Assembly: GCF_000974425.1 (NCBI RefSeq)
Contig: NZ_CP010429.1
Span: forward strand, 5,565,501 to 5,629,500
Origin: Spirosoma radiotolerans
GTDB lineage: Bacteria; Bacteroidota; Bacteroidia; Cytophagales; Spirosomataceae
Reading direction: 5' to 3'
DNA length: 64,000 bases
Below are positions 42,553-50,850 of this stretch, one piece after another. Under the pieces are notes generated by a model that did no database searches, was not told the DNA's origin, and saw only the letters and a list, made by a program, of their open reading frames with translations. The stretch's first letter is position 1. The number at the start of each line of letters is the position of its first letter. Made by a program: the position numbers and the translations under genes.

Positions 42553-42989
42553 TTATCAATTTTTCTGAAGTGTAGCGAATAACGGGTTGTCTTACTCTTT
42601 ATCATACGCTGGCTTATTGCCCAAAAATTAACAGCACGATTAGCTGGCGATCTTCAGAAAAATAAACCAGACGACTTGTCCTTTATGGTGCAAGTACACC
42701 CATAAACATACCGATAGCGGGTTTGGATTATTCGACAAACCCAGGAAACTGTCATGTTTCCAAACGATGATTCGTGTGGCTGGGCATGATCTACATCAGG
42801 CTCGGGCTAAGGAATGTACCCACGGTGATTTCTGAATCAACGTTGGGTAACGCACGTACAACATGGTGGCAACGCTCGCTGGCCAGGAGACAGTCACCCA
42901 GCTGAACCGTACTACGACACACAAAGGCGTAAAGGCGCCAAAGACCTCATTTTCAATTCATTCTTTTTAATTTTTCTCTTTCATAAACC

Positions 42990-44027
42990 ATGAAAAAAAT
43001 AATTCTTTCCATCGTTGCCGTTTGTGCACTCACCACAACCTTCGCGCAAAACAGCGCTTCCCTAAGTCAGAATGGTACAAGTAACAGTTCTAACTCCGCT
43101 CAAGCTGGGCGGCTTCAAACAGTAACCGTGTCGCAAAATGGAACCGGCAACACCAACACCAACCAACAGTTCAGCCACTTTACCCAACAGGCCAATATTA
43201 CTCAAACCGGTCTGACGAATACGGCCAATACCTATCAGAACGCAGATGCGGGCCCAGGCAACTTTATCACGGTTACGCAGAATGGTACGGGTGCTGGCGG
43301 CAACACGGCCTTGGTCGATCAGTCTGATTTCTTTACTATCAACTCACAGGCTACCGTTCTTCAAAATGGACAAAACCTAAAATCGACGGTCGTACAGCAT
43401 TATGCCATCAATGATGTGGCTATTACCGATCAGACCGGTGCCAGCAACAATGCAACGATTACGCAGGGTAACGGCAGTCAGGGCAGCTCAAATAGCTATG
43501 CCTCTATCCAGCAGTACAGCGTGTTTGGCCCTCAGGATGCTACCATTAGCCAACTGGGTGATAACAACAACGCTCAGATTTATCAAAGCAATGACGCTGG
43601 TCCAAACAATGTGGCCACTATCAATCAGAATGGCAATAACAACATAGGCTTCCTGGATCAATCCGATTTCGCTACTGTATCTACCACTGGTTTCATTTCC
43701 CAGTTGGGTAACGGCAACCAGGCTTACCTCCAGCAGCGGGGTGGCGGTGCATTCACGAGCGGCTCGTCGGCAACCATCGGGCAGACAGGTAACGCCAACT
43801 ATGCTAACCTTACCCAATATGGCGGTGCCAACAACCAGGCAGCCATCAGCCAGACAGGTGATCTGAACGTTGTAACGGGTGTATCTGGTCCCGCTGGCCT
43901 GCAAATCGGCGTCGGCAACTCACTGACGGTAGCGCAAGCTTCATTAGCTGGTGGCCCTGGCCAATACGCTCAGGTTCAGCAACTTGGAACTGGAAACGTT
44001 GGTACAATCAACCAGACAGGCAACTAA
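42990..44027 (+). CDS. Curlin-repeat amyloid subunit 1 (CsgA/CsgB-like)
   Basis: 345 residues. The signal peptide ends at residue 19-20 (TTTFAQ). The mature part contains about a dozen curlin-type units of the form hydrophobic-x-hydrophobic-x-Q-x-G-x-x-N, such as ATISQLGDNN, ATINQNGNNN, GFISQLGNGN and ATIGQTGNAN, spaced about 20-25 residues, rich in Asn, Gln, Gly and Thr. Each unit would make one strand-turn-strand rung of a surface amyloid. It is more than twice the size of E. coli CsgA. A stem-loop follows the stop, as expected after a strongly expressed subunit gene. Confidence 0.92.
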   Translation: MKKIILSIVAVCALTTTFAQNSASLSQNGTSNSSNSAQAGRLQTVTVSQNGTGNTNTNQQFSHFTQQANITQTGLTNTANTYQNADAGPGNFITVTQNGTGAGGNTALVDQSDFFTINSQATVLQNGQNLKSTVVQHYAINDVAITDQTGASNNATITQGNGSQGSSNSYASIQQYSVFGPQDATISQLGDNNNAQIYQSNDAGPNNVATINQNGNNNIGFLDQSDFATVSTTGFISQLGNGNQAYLQQRGGGAFTSGSSATIGQTGNANYANLTQYGGANNQAAISQTGDLNVVTGVSGPAGLQIGVGNSLTVAQASLAGGPGQYAQVQQLGTGNVGTINQTGN

Positions 44028-44052
44028 TTACGCTAATCCAACCTAATCTAGC

Positions 44053-44098
44053 TTACCCTGGGTTAATACCGACAAACGTCAGGTATTGCCTGGGGTAA
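44053..44098 (+). terminator. Stem-loop after the first curlin gene
   Basis: TTACCC and AATACC blocks (44053-44070) pair with GGTATT and GGGTAA (44082-44098) with small internal mismatches. It may protect the subunit message or reduce read-through, setting subunit excess over assembly factors. Confidence 0.55.
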
Positions 44099-44191
44099 AT
44101 AGTTCAGAAATTAAGTTGCGTTCCCATCATCACTGACATTACAATCAACAGCTAAAGCGTTGACAAACGCAGTTGTTCAGTCTATCCCACA

Positions 44192-45220
44192 ATGAAAAAA
44201 CTTTTCCTTTCTGGCATTGCCTTCATGACTTTATCAGTGGTTGTTGCTCAAAACCAGGCTACCCTTAGTCAGGTTGGTACGCAGCAGACCAGCCAGCAGA
44301 GTCAGGCAGGTAGTCATCTAAACTCAGTAGTAACACAGGGAACTGGAACAAACACAACCATTAACGCCTACAATACAGCCTCCACCATTCAGATTGGTAC
44401 ATACCAAACGGCCGAAATTAATCAACGTAATCTGGCCGTCGACAACACCGCCCTTTTGTTTCAACACGGCAACAATAATCTGGCTACCAGTATTCAGCAA
44501 ACAAACACCAGCTTTAACAATAAGGCCTATTTGAATCAATATGGCGATAGTAACAACGAAACCCGCATCACTCAGTCGAATAACTCCTTCAATAATAAGG
44601 CGACAATTGACATGGGAGGAGACGGGCCAACCGGCATATACCCGGCTGGGTGGACACCCGTATATGGTGGAACGGCGATTATTGAGCAGAGTAACAATAG
44701 CCACGATAATATAGCCCGAATTGGTCAATCAGGCAATGGGCACGATGGACGTATATACCAAACCGGCAGCGTAGGCAATAGTGACGCCTACATCGATCAG
44801 TTCCCGTCTGGGCTGGCAAATACGGCGCTTATCCGACAAACCAATCAGGTGTCAGGAACGGCACGCGTCATACAAAACCAATTTAGTTTCGGTGGCAGCA
44901 ATGGAAACAACGTGGCCGAAGTAAGCCAGGGAAGCGGCAGTGCCGATGTGTCAGGCGGCAACTACACGATCGTCATTCAGGAAAACGCCAATAACATAAG
45001 CCGCAACGAACAAGTGGGCACCAACAATTTTGCCAGCATCAATCAGGCCGGAAACGGCAATATACTGGAAGGGCTGGGCGGTGATCCCGTTGCTCGTCAG
45101 ATCGGTTCTGGTAATCAGCTTTACATCACGCAGAATAGCGTGGGTGGAGCCGGAAACATAGCCCATGTCAGCCAAATGGGTACGAGTAACAAAGCGGTTA
45201 TCACCCAAACCAGCAACTAG
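44192..45220 (+). CDS. Curlin-repeat amyloid subunit 2
   Basis: 342 residues with signal peptide MKKLFLSGIAFMTLSVVVAQ. Curlin-like units continue through the protein (ATLSQVGTQQ, AEINQRNLAVDN, AIIEQSNNSHDN, ARIGQSGNGHDG, ASINQAGNGN, AHVSQMGTSN, AVITQTSN). Many units are looser than in subunit 1, with Ser-Asn-Asn-Ser insertions. A non-repeat stretch near residues 147-163 (GDGPTGIYPAGWTPVYGG) breaks the array. It may be a second major subunit or a nucleator; sequence does not decide. It is in series with the other curlin genes. Confidence 0.9.
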   Translation: MKKLFLSGIAFMTLSVVVAQNQATLSQVGTQQTSQQSQAGSHLNSVVTQGTGTNTTINAYNTASTIQIGTYQTAEINQRNLAVDNTALLFQHGNNNLATSIQQTNTSFNNKAYLNQYGDSNNETRITQSNNSFNNKATIDMGGDGPTGIYPAGWTPVYGGTAIIEQSNNSHDNIARIGQSGNGHDGRIYQTGSVGNSDAYIDQFPSGLANTALIRQTNQVSGTARVIQNQFSFGGSNGNNVAEVSQGSGSADVSGGNYTIVIQENANNISRNEQVGTNNFASINQAGNGNILEGLGGDPVARQIGSGNQLYITQNSVGGAGNIAHVSQMGTSNKAVITQTSN

Positions 45221-45285
45221 CCAACCGATCAGGAAACTACATCATTACGCTTTATTCCAATTTATTACGACAAGATAGCAGGCAT

Positions 45286-45681
45286 ATGAAAAAGGCCATT
45301 TTTTTAAGTTTTGCAGCGCTTGGTAGCGTAGCCGCTATGGCTCAAAATACCGCCGTTATTAACCAGCAAGGCAACACCCATGATGTATCGGTAGTACAAC
45401 GGGGGGCTGGAAACACGTCTGTTATCAGCCAGTCTGGCGCAGGCTCGTCGAATAGTGTGGTTATTTCTCAGTTGGGTGGCGGCAATGTAGCAACCATTAC
45501 GCAGGGGAGCATGCCGGATGGCACCACAGGACCAAAAAATTCAGTAGTAACCTCACAATCGGGCGAGGGCGAAACGATTGTCAACCAGACAAACGACGGC
45601 AATACAATCAGCGTTTATCAAACAGGCCCTGCCCCGACAGACCGGAAAAAGAGATCAGCGAAAAAACAGCCTAGAAATTAG
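45286..45681 (+). CDS. Short curlin-repeat protein with basic tail
   Basis: 131 residues, signal peptide to about residue 19 (AMAQ). Four to five curlin units follow (AVINQQGNTH, SVISQSGAGSSN, VVISQLGGGN, ATITQGSMPDG), so the size is close to E. coli CsgA/CsgB. The last residues, TDRKKRSAKKQPRN, form a strongly basic tail absent from the larger paralogues. E. coli CsgB also ends in charged residues needed for surface anchoring, so this is the best nucleator candidate in the cluster (inference). It lies 65 bases after subunit 2. Confidence 0.88.
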   Translation: MKKAIFLSFAALGSVAAMAQNTAVINQQGNTHDVSVVQRGAGNTSVISQSGAGSSNSVVISQLGGGNVATITQGSMPDGTTGPKNSVVTSQSGEGETIVNQTNDGNTISVYQTGPAPTDRKKRSAKKQPRN

Positions 45682-45698
45682 AGTGTTGACGTTGTACC

Positions 45699-45771
45699 CA
45701 CGGCTTCAGCCCGTGTATAATATGGGTCGGTGATATGGCCAGTTGATTTGACGTACATATCGGCTGAAGCC
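45699..45771. repeat. Palindromic words between curlin genes 3 and 4
   Basis: GGCTTCAGCC (45702-45711) pairs perfectly with GGCTGAAGCC (45762-45771); CACGG/CCGTG forms a smaller local stem at 45699-45715. The words ACCCACGGCTTCAGCCC look like a dispersed intergenic repeat. Confidence 0.6.
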
Positions 45772-45831
45772 CGCAGATACAACCACAGCTGAACGAAGTA
45801 GTAATTTCAACTAACTAAATATGAGTCGGTT

Positions 45832-46437
45832 ATGAAGCGCTTCTTCATATTTTCTTTCTGGATTGCGGGCATAGCAGCGCAGGCACAGAGCCAGTCAGGC
45901 ACCCGTAATACACAGGATGCTTTCTGGAACTTGACCTCCGTTCCGAGCCAGGTACAGGCAACGCTTAAACTAGGAACAAACAGCGTTTCCGATCCAGGAT
46001 CATCCTTAAACGATGTTACAGCTCGTCAGGATGGGGCCAACAATACAGCTTTATTATCTATCGTATCGGGGGCTCAAAATCGGCTGGAGGTGAACCAAAC
46101 CAATGGGCATAACTATAGCGACGTGACGCTGTCGGGCGTAAACAACAGCGTGCTGTTGAACCAGACGGGTGGCAACAACAGCACTTCATTTGGGCTGAGT
46201 GGTGCCAACAATCGATTCATGCTGACCCAGGATGGCGGTGATCGCCTACAGATGACCGGTCTTCAGCAATCGAATACCCGGCTTGAGGTTGCTCAAGGCA
46301 TTGGAAACAATACGTTGACCATTGACAATACCTCATTGTTCCGGGATGCGAGTGGAGTGGGGTTGCCCAACCTGCGAATTGAGCAAAGCGGAGGTGCCAC
46401 AGCAACGATTCAAAACGGACGACTTTTCGGAAACTAA
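45832..46437 (+). CDS. Divergent curlin-like protein
   Basis: 201 residues with a signal peptide (MKRFFIFSFWIAGIAAQAQ). After a non-repeat stretch, degenerate repeats appear: NRLEVNQTNGHN, NSVLLNQTGGNN, NRFMLTQDGGD, TRLEVAQGIGNN and LRIEQSGG. The Q-x-G-x-x-N core is kept but many units have lost one position. It may act as a minor subunit, cap or nucleator. Its stop lies 4 bases before the csgE start, so it is translated together with the assembly genes rather than with the major subunits. Confidence 0.82.
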   Translation: MKRFFIFSFWIAGIAAQAQSQSGTRNTQDAFWNLTSVPSQVQATLKLGTNSVSDPGSSLNDVTARQDGANNTALLSIVSGAQNRLEVNQTNGHNYSDVTLSGVNNSVLLNQTGGNNSTSFGLSGANNRFMLTQDGGDRLQMTGLQQSNTRLEVAQGIGNNTLTIDNTSLFRDASGVGLPNLRIEQSGGATATIQNGRLFGN

Positions 46438-46441
46438 TGCG

Positions 46442-46963
46442 ATGAAAAAGCTACGGGCGCTACTTATTGTCATGTTTGGGCTGCTGAGCGTTGCCACCTG
46501 GGCACAGGACCCGGAACTGGAAGGCAAACTCGAAGAGGAAATATTGACCGAAGCGGTTGTTGCGGAAGAAGGCACCGAGACGTTACTGCTGGATAATACG
46601 CGCTCAAAAATTGGGCGTGATTTTTACGAAGCCTTCTTTCGACACTACGTTGAGCTCCCCAAAGCCGTTTCGCCCGCTGCGCTGGCCGATACTACCCTTA
46701 AAATAAGCCCTAAACTCGAGCTTGACATCAACGCATTCATTGTTACTATCGATGAATTACCCGCGTTTGGCATCGGCACAAGCATCATTTCCGTATCGCT
46801 GAATGATCAGGTAGTGTGGCAGAATTATGTACAAATCCGACAGGAAATTCTTGAACAATATGCCTTCAATGCGGCCGAAGTGGTGAATCAGTATGTATTA
46901 AATTATCAGGATGTTCAGCGGTCTCTCGAAAATGAAGACCAAAAAGGCAGTGGTCTATTTTAA
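46442..46963 (+). CDS. csgE: Curli assembly chaperone CsgE
   Basis: 173 residues from MKKLRALLIVMFGLLSVATW (signal peptide). The CsgE core is seen: LLLDNTRSKIGRDFYEAFF, IDELPAFGIGTSIISVSLND and QVVWQNYVQIRQEILEQYAF. CsgE caps the periplasmic side of the CsgG pore and guides subunits. Upstream in-frame codons belong to the preceding gene's sequence, so this ATG is chosen. It is longer than E. coli CsgE at the N-terminal side (acidic stretch at 22-45). Confidence 0.93.
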   Translation: MKKLRALLIVMFGLLSVATWAQDPELEGKLEEEILTEAVVAEEGTETLLLDNTRSKIGRDFYEAFFRHYVELPKAVSPAALADTTLKISPKLELDINAFIVTIDELPAFGIGTSIISVSLNDQVVWQNYVQIRQEILEQYAFNAAEVVNQYVLNYQDVQRSLENEDQKGSGLF

Positions 46964-47011
46964 TGTACTGAAAGAAGCCATTGACTTACACATTCATCAA
47001 CCCTACTCATC

Positions 47012-47434
47012 ATGAAAAAAACGTTACTTCTCTTTCTTCTCTGCTTTGGTGTAAGAGCTCATTCGTCAGCTCAGGCGTTTGTGTATCACCCGAATAACCC
47101 AAATTTCGGGGGCAATACGTTCAATTACTCGTGGATGCTGAGCTCTGCTCAAGCGCAGGATAAAACCAAAGATCCAACGGCTACCACCGCGTCCCGAACC
47201 ACAGCCGGTGCCCCAAATTCCCTCAATAACTTTGCCCAGAGCTTACAAAATCAGCTACTCAACCGAATTACCAATAGCTTGGTTGGTAATCAGTTTGGCG
47301 AAGGCACGTTAAAGCCCGGCAATTACACGTTCGGCGATTATCAGGTTCAGATTAGCAATGGGACCGATGGCGTTGTCGTCCGTATTGTGGATGGGAAAGG
47401 GGGCGAAACGTCCATTACCATCCCCTATTTTTAG
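47012..47434 (+). CDS. csgF: Curli assembly factor CsgF
   Basis: 140 residues with a signal peptide (MKKTLLLFLLCFGVRAHSSA). The mature start QAFVYHPNNPNFGGNTFNYS matches the CsgF N-terminus that inserts in the CsgG pore. The rest includes a Q/N-rich linker (SLNNFAQSLQNQLLNRI) and a C-terminal strand pair (GNYTFGDYQVQISNGTDGV). CsgF connects secretion with nucleation at the cell surface. It lies 48 bases after csgE. Confidence 0.95.
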   Translation: MKKTLLLFLLCFGVRAHSSAQAFVYHPNNPNFGGNTFNYSWMLSSAQAQDKTKDPTATTASRTTAGAPNSLNNFAQSLQNQLLNRITNSLVGNQFGEGTLKPGNYTFGDYQVQISNGTDGVVVRIVDGKGGETSITIPYF

Positions 47435-47478
47435 TTCAAGTTGCGGGATACGCTCATGACTTAGTTCATTAGCGGCTC

Positions 47479-47509
47479 ATGTACAACGGATTACCAATCT
47501 GTTGTACAT
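47479..47509. repeat. Hairpin between csgF and csgG
   Basis: ATGTACAACGGATT (47479-47492) pairs with 47496-47509 at 13 of 14 positions plus one G-U, loop ACC. It lies 45 bases after the csgF stop. Confidence 0.65.
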
Positions 47510-47612
47510 AAGCCTGCCATCTCGCTACCTGAATTATTTTTAAGTACATCGTTTAGGATTTTAAATCATTAGCGGAAACTAATTGCGCTTATCCTTCCTC
47601 TTTTTTTACATC

Positions 47613-49076
47613 ATGAACGTACGTTTAGTTGCAGCCATCCGGGCCTGTATTCTGAGTAGTTTGGTTGGCAGTTTAGCCGGTTGCTCGGCTTTCTTCCACC
47701 AGCCTACACAGGCCCGGCGCGCCCGGCTGGGCGAAGAAACGCCCACCACGGTGTCGCTTCGTGAATTGCCCTTGGCTAAAGAAAAAATCGTGGCCGCTGT
47801 TTATAAATTCAGGGATCTGACGGGCCAGTATAAACAAACTGAAACGGGAACGGGCTTTTCAACAGCCGTTACGCAGGGAACTACGAACATCTTGCTTAAA
47901 GCGCTCGAAGAGAGTGGCTGGTTTGTGGCCATTGAGCGGGAGAACGTGAGCAATCTGCTCAACGAACGCAAGATCGTCCGTTCTAGTGTTGCGCAGTTTA
48001 AGGAAGGTGAAAACCTGCCTCCGCTCCTATTTGCCGGTATTATTCTGGAGGGTGGCGTTGTTTCGTACGACGCCAATATCATTACTGGTGGCGGGGGTGT
48101 GCAGTACTTTGGCGCTGGTGGTTCTACGCAATACCGCCAAGATCGCGTAACGGTTTACCTGCGGGCGGTCTCGACTAAATCCGGAAAAATTCTCAAAACA
48201 ATTTACACATCCAAAACCATTTTGTCTCAGACCGTTAATGCCAGCCTGTTTCGCTACGTAACCTTTAAGCGGCTACTCGAAACAGAAACGGGTCTCACAA
48301 CAACCGAGCCCGGTCAGCTGGCGGTGACCGAAGCCATCGAGAAAGCAGTCGAAGGGTTGATCATTGAAGGTGTTCGGGATGGCTTATGGGTGGCGGCTGA
48401 TAAATCGGCCGGAGCGATGAAAAAAACGCTCGATGCCTATGAACAGGAGAAAACGGTTATGAGCGAGACGGACGTATATGGCCTCCGCAAAGAAGTGGCT
48501 CCGCCATTCCTTAGTCTTCATACCTATGCCGGAGTCGTTCGTTATTACGGCGATTATGCCCGGCATACGCTTAAGGGAAGCTATGGCGCATCGCTGGATT
48601 TTCACATCACGCCCGCTTTTGGTATTCAAGTAAATGGCGCTACAGGCGTATTGGCCAGCGAGGGTGCCTTTTCCCGAAATATTTCTTCGTTGGAGGGTAA
48701 TCTAATTTTTCGGACAATGCCGTATGAACGCTGGACACCGTTGCTGTTTGTTGGGGCGGGGGCAGTAGCGCAAAGTGGGTCTACTCCCTTTCAGTTTCAG
48801 GGGGCCAGCTATTTGCAGGCGCAGGGAGGCTTAGGCGTGCAGTTCTCGGCCACTAAAGCCATTGGTTTCCGGTCGACTATATCCTACAACCAGCCCTTTA
48901 CCGATGCGTTGGATGGGCGGGTTGCGGGGGCGCGCAATGACTATTACCTGCGCGGCACATTGGGGTTGGTTATTCACATTGGCCGGTTCTCGCTACCAAA
49001 GTCCCGGCCGATTTCTTCTCCGCAGGCAGCACCTCAACAAAATGCCGTCCCTCCCCGCGTGACGCCCCAAAAGTAA
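47613..49076 (+). CDS. csgG: Curli secretion channel CsgG with C-terminal barrel-like extension
   Basis: 487 residues from the ATG at 47613. The lipobox LAGC sets the lipidated cysteine at 24. The CsgG domain spans about 50-280: KEKIVAAVYKFRDLTGQYK, ALEESGWFVAIERENVSNLL, ERKIVRSSVAQF, the transmembrane loop region, and ASLFRYVTFKRLLETETGLT. E. coli CsgG is 277 residues. Here about 190 more follow, with alternating strands (LHTYAGVVRYYGDYARH, AFGIQVNGATGVL, FVGAGAVAQSGSTPF, YYLRGTLGLVIHIGRF) resembling an eight-stranded outer-membrane barrel, and a Pro/Gln-rich tail. Confidence 0.93.
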   Translation: MNVRLVAAIRACILSSLVGSLAGCSAFFHQPTQARRARLGEETPTTVSLRELPLAKEKIVAAVYKFRDLTGQYKQTETGTGFSTAVTQGTTNILLKALEESGWFVAIERENVSNLLNERKIVRSSVAQFKEGENLPPLLFAGIILEGGVVSYDANIITGGGGVQYFGAGGSTQYRQDRVTVYLRAVSTKSGKILKTIYTSKTILSQTVNASLFRYVTFKRLLETETGLTTTEPGQLAVTEAIEKAVEGLIIEGVRDGLWVAADKSAGAMKKTLDAYEQEKTVMSETDVYGLRKEVAPPFLSLHTYAGVVRYYGDYARHTLKGSYGASLDFHITPAFGIQVNGATGVLASEGAFSRNISSLEGNLIFRTMPYERWTPLLFVGAGAVAQSGSTPFQFQGASYLQAQGGLGVQFSATKAIGFRSTISYNQPFTDALDGRVAGARNDYYLRGTLGLVIHIGRFSLPKSRPISSPQAAPQQNAVPPRVTPQK

Positions 49077-49118
49077 CCATGGCTTCATTACACACTTCGA
49101 ACTGATTCCTCACCATCA

Positions 49119-50651
49119 ATGAAACATTTGCGTTACCTACTTCTTCTTTTTTCGAGCCTGCTGGTTTTCTGGAGTTGCAACGAAGACACCTATGTCGATC
49201 CCATTCAACTGTCCACTGTTCGGGGACGGGTTCTGTATAGTGTTAACCAACAACCCATTCGGAATGCGACGGTAACGTTATCGCCAACTAGCCGGGTCGT
49301 CACCACGGACTCGTCCGGCAGTTTTCGCTTCGATAGCGTGCTGGTGGGGAGTTATACGATCCGGGCAGCCAAGGTCAACTACGGCACCGAATCGTCGACC
49401 ATTACCGTAACGGCCGATGCTTCGCCCCTGGTAACGATTCTGCTAACTGACGACCAAACTCAAAATCGCCCGCCAACCGCGCCAACGCTGGTTTCTCCGA
49501 ACTCTTCCACGGTCATTTCCTCAAACATGGTTACGCTCAAATGGACCGCCACAGACCCAAATAGAGACAGTCTAACCTACGATGTGCTGCTGTTTAAGTC
49601 CGGGAGCGCCACCCCTACAGCTTCGTATACGGGCCTGACAGTCGATACGCTGAACCTGTCGAACCTGCTTTATAACACCACCTATTTATGGCAAGTGATT
49701 GTTAAAGATGGGATCAATACCGTAAATGGTTCAATCTGGTCGTTTAGCACGGGTCCGGTGCCCGATTACAGTTTCGTGTTTGCCCGCCGGATCAATGGGC
49801 AATACCAGCTATTCACCGCGAATGCAACGGGGCCTATGGCTCAGCTTACGCGTGATGGCAGCAACTGGCGACCTATCGTTAGCCCCAACCGGCAGCAGAT
49901 TGCCTACATTTCCAACATCAATACTGACCTGCAATTGTTTGTTATGAACGCCGACGGCAGCAATAGCCGACAAGTGACGACCGTGCCAATTGCCGGATTG
50001 TATCAGACCGATTTATCCTTTTGCTGGTCGCCGGACGGTACACAGCTACTCTATCCAAACAACGACAGGCTCTTTGCCATACGAACCGACGGAACCGGCC
50101 TGAGGGTAGTGGCTCAGGCACCTTCCGGACGCATCTTTGCGGGTTGCGACTGGACTCCGCAGGGGAACCGAATGGCAGCCCGGACAACGGGGACCAGCGT
50201 GTACGACAATGAAATTACAACGTTCCTGGCCGATGGCTCTGGCGCAAAATCCGTTTATGTGCGGAAAGACAGCCGCGTCGGTAATCCAGTATTTTCGGTC
50301 GATGGCCGTCAATTGGTGTTCTCGGCTGATGTTAGTGGCTTTATGAACGAGCAAGGCCGCCAGTTGGACGCCCGGCTATACTTGCTCGACTTATCAACGA
50401 ATGGATTGACGGATTTATCGGTTACGCCAAGCTCGTCGTCGAACACAGGGCAAACGAATAAGCCGACCGGCACAAATGACATAGACCCACGTTTTTCGCC
50501 CAATGGATCACAACTGCTGTTTACCAATGTCGACAATACAGGCAACGGCACACGGTCGGTATACACCATTGAGTTGACTGGAACAGCCCAGCCCGCCCAA
50601 AACCGCAAACTACTCTTTACCTCGGCCGAAATGCCCTACTGGCGCCAGTGA
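49119..50651 (+). CDS. Surface-type lipoprotein: regulatory-like domain, Fn3-like domain and TolB-like propeller
   Basis: 510 residues. The lipobox LVFWSC puts the lipidated cysteine near 20. About 32-110 is a carboxypeptidase regulatory-like domain (VRGRVLYSVNQQPIRNATVT). About 118-210 is fibronectin type III-like (NRPPTAPTLVSPNSSTV, LLYNTTYLWQVIVKDG). From 215 propeller repeats of TolB/PD40 type appear (RPIVSPNRQQIAYISN, SFCWSPDGTQLLYP, DPRFSPNGSQLLFTN). It is 42 bases after csgG in the same direction, so it may be a curli accessory, though this placement is the only evidence. Confidence 0.87.
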   Translation: MKHLRYLLLLFSSLLVFWSCNEDTYVDPIQLSTVRGRVLYSVNQQPIRNATVTLSPTSRVVTTDSSGSFRFDSVLVGSYTIRAAKVNYGTESSTITVTADASPLVTILLTDDQTQNRPPTAPTLVSPNSSTVISSNMVTLKWTATDPNRDSLTYDVLLFKSGSATPTASYTGLTVDTLNLSNLLYNTTYLWQVIVKDGINTVNGSIWSFSTGPVPDYSFVFARRINGQYQLFTANATGPMAQLTRDGSNWRPIVSPNRQQIAYISNINTDLQLFVMNADGSNSRQVTTVPIAGLYQTDLSFCWSPDGTQLLYPNNDRLFAIRTDGTGLRVVAQAPSGRIFAGCDWTPQGNRMAARTTGTSVYDNEITTFLADGSGAKSVYVRKDSRVGNPVFSVDGRQLVFSADVSGFMNEQGRQLDARLYLLDLSTNGLTDLSVTPSSSSNTGQTNKPTGTNDIDPRFSPNGSQLLFTNVDNTGNGTRSVYTIELTGTAQPAQNRKLLFTSAEMPYWRQ

Positions 50652-50850
50652 GCGATTTTCCACACGAAAGCCGTTAAAAGGATAGTTTTGCTGTTTCATA
50701 AAAATTCGTCGCCTATCTAACATACAATTAAACTGACAGGCTATAATTTGTATGTTTTCCAGAGCTGTATTATAATTAGGATTATGTAAAGTGATTTAAT
50801 ATAGAGCCATATTTATAAAATGGCTGGTGTCGTTTCTAGCTTAAGTTCAA

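Larger units (their letters stand above)
42357..42556 (+). ncRNA. Candidate small RNA upstream of the curlin cluster
   Basis: Inferred from three elements in order: the promoter above, an 8-bp hairpin (42471-42498) and a terminator-like 11-bp hairpin (42522-42552). The span is about 200 bases with no open frame. It could instead be the leader of the curlin message with internal attenuation. Boundaries are approximate. Confidence 0.35.
41727..42989. other. 1.26-kb AT-rich region upstream of the curlin genes
   Basis: No convincing coding region in either strand. From about 41820 to 42360 it is strongly AT-rich. It holds the RraA2 terminator (41745-41796), a near-ideal Bacteroidota promoter (42321-42350), two hairpins (42471-42498 and 42522-42552) and then about 430 bases of mixed composition before the first curlin gene. 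Words near 42913 (ACACACAAAGGCG) look like another dispersed simple repeat. Confidence 0.65.

Noticed and set aside
42590-42960. Degraded insertion sequence before the curlin genes
   Set aside because: No transposase fragment or terminal repeats could be recognised in either strand.
42990-46437. DNA tandem repeats (minisatellite)
   Set aside because: The periodicity is at protein level; codons vary widely between units, as expected for selected curlin repeats.
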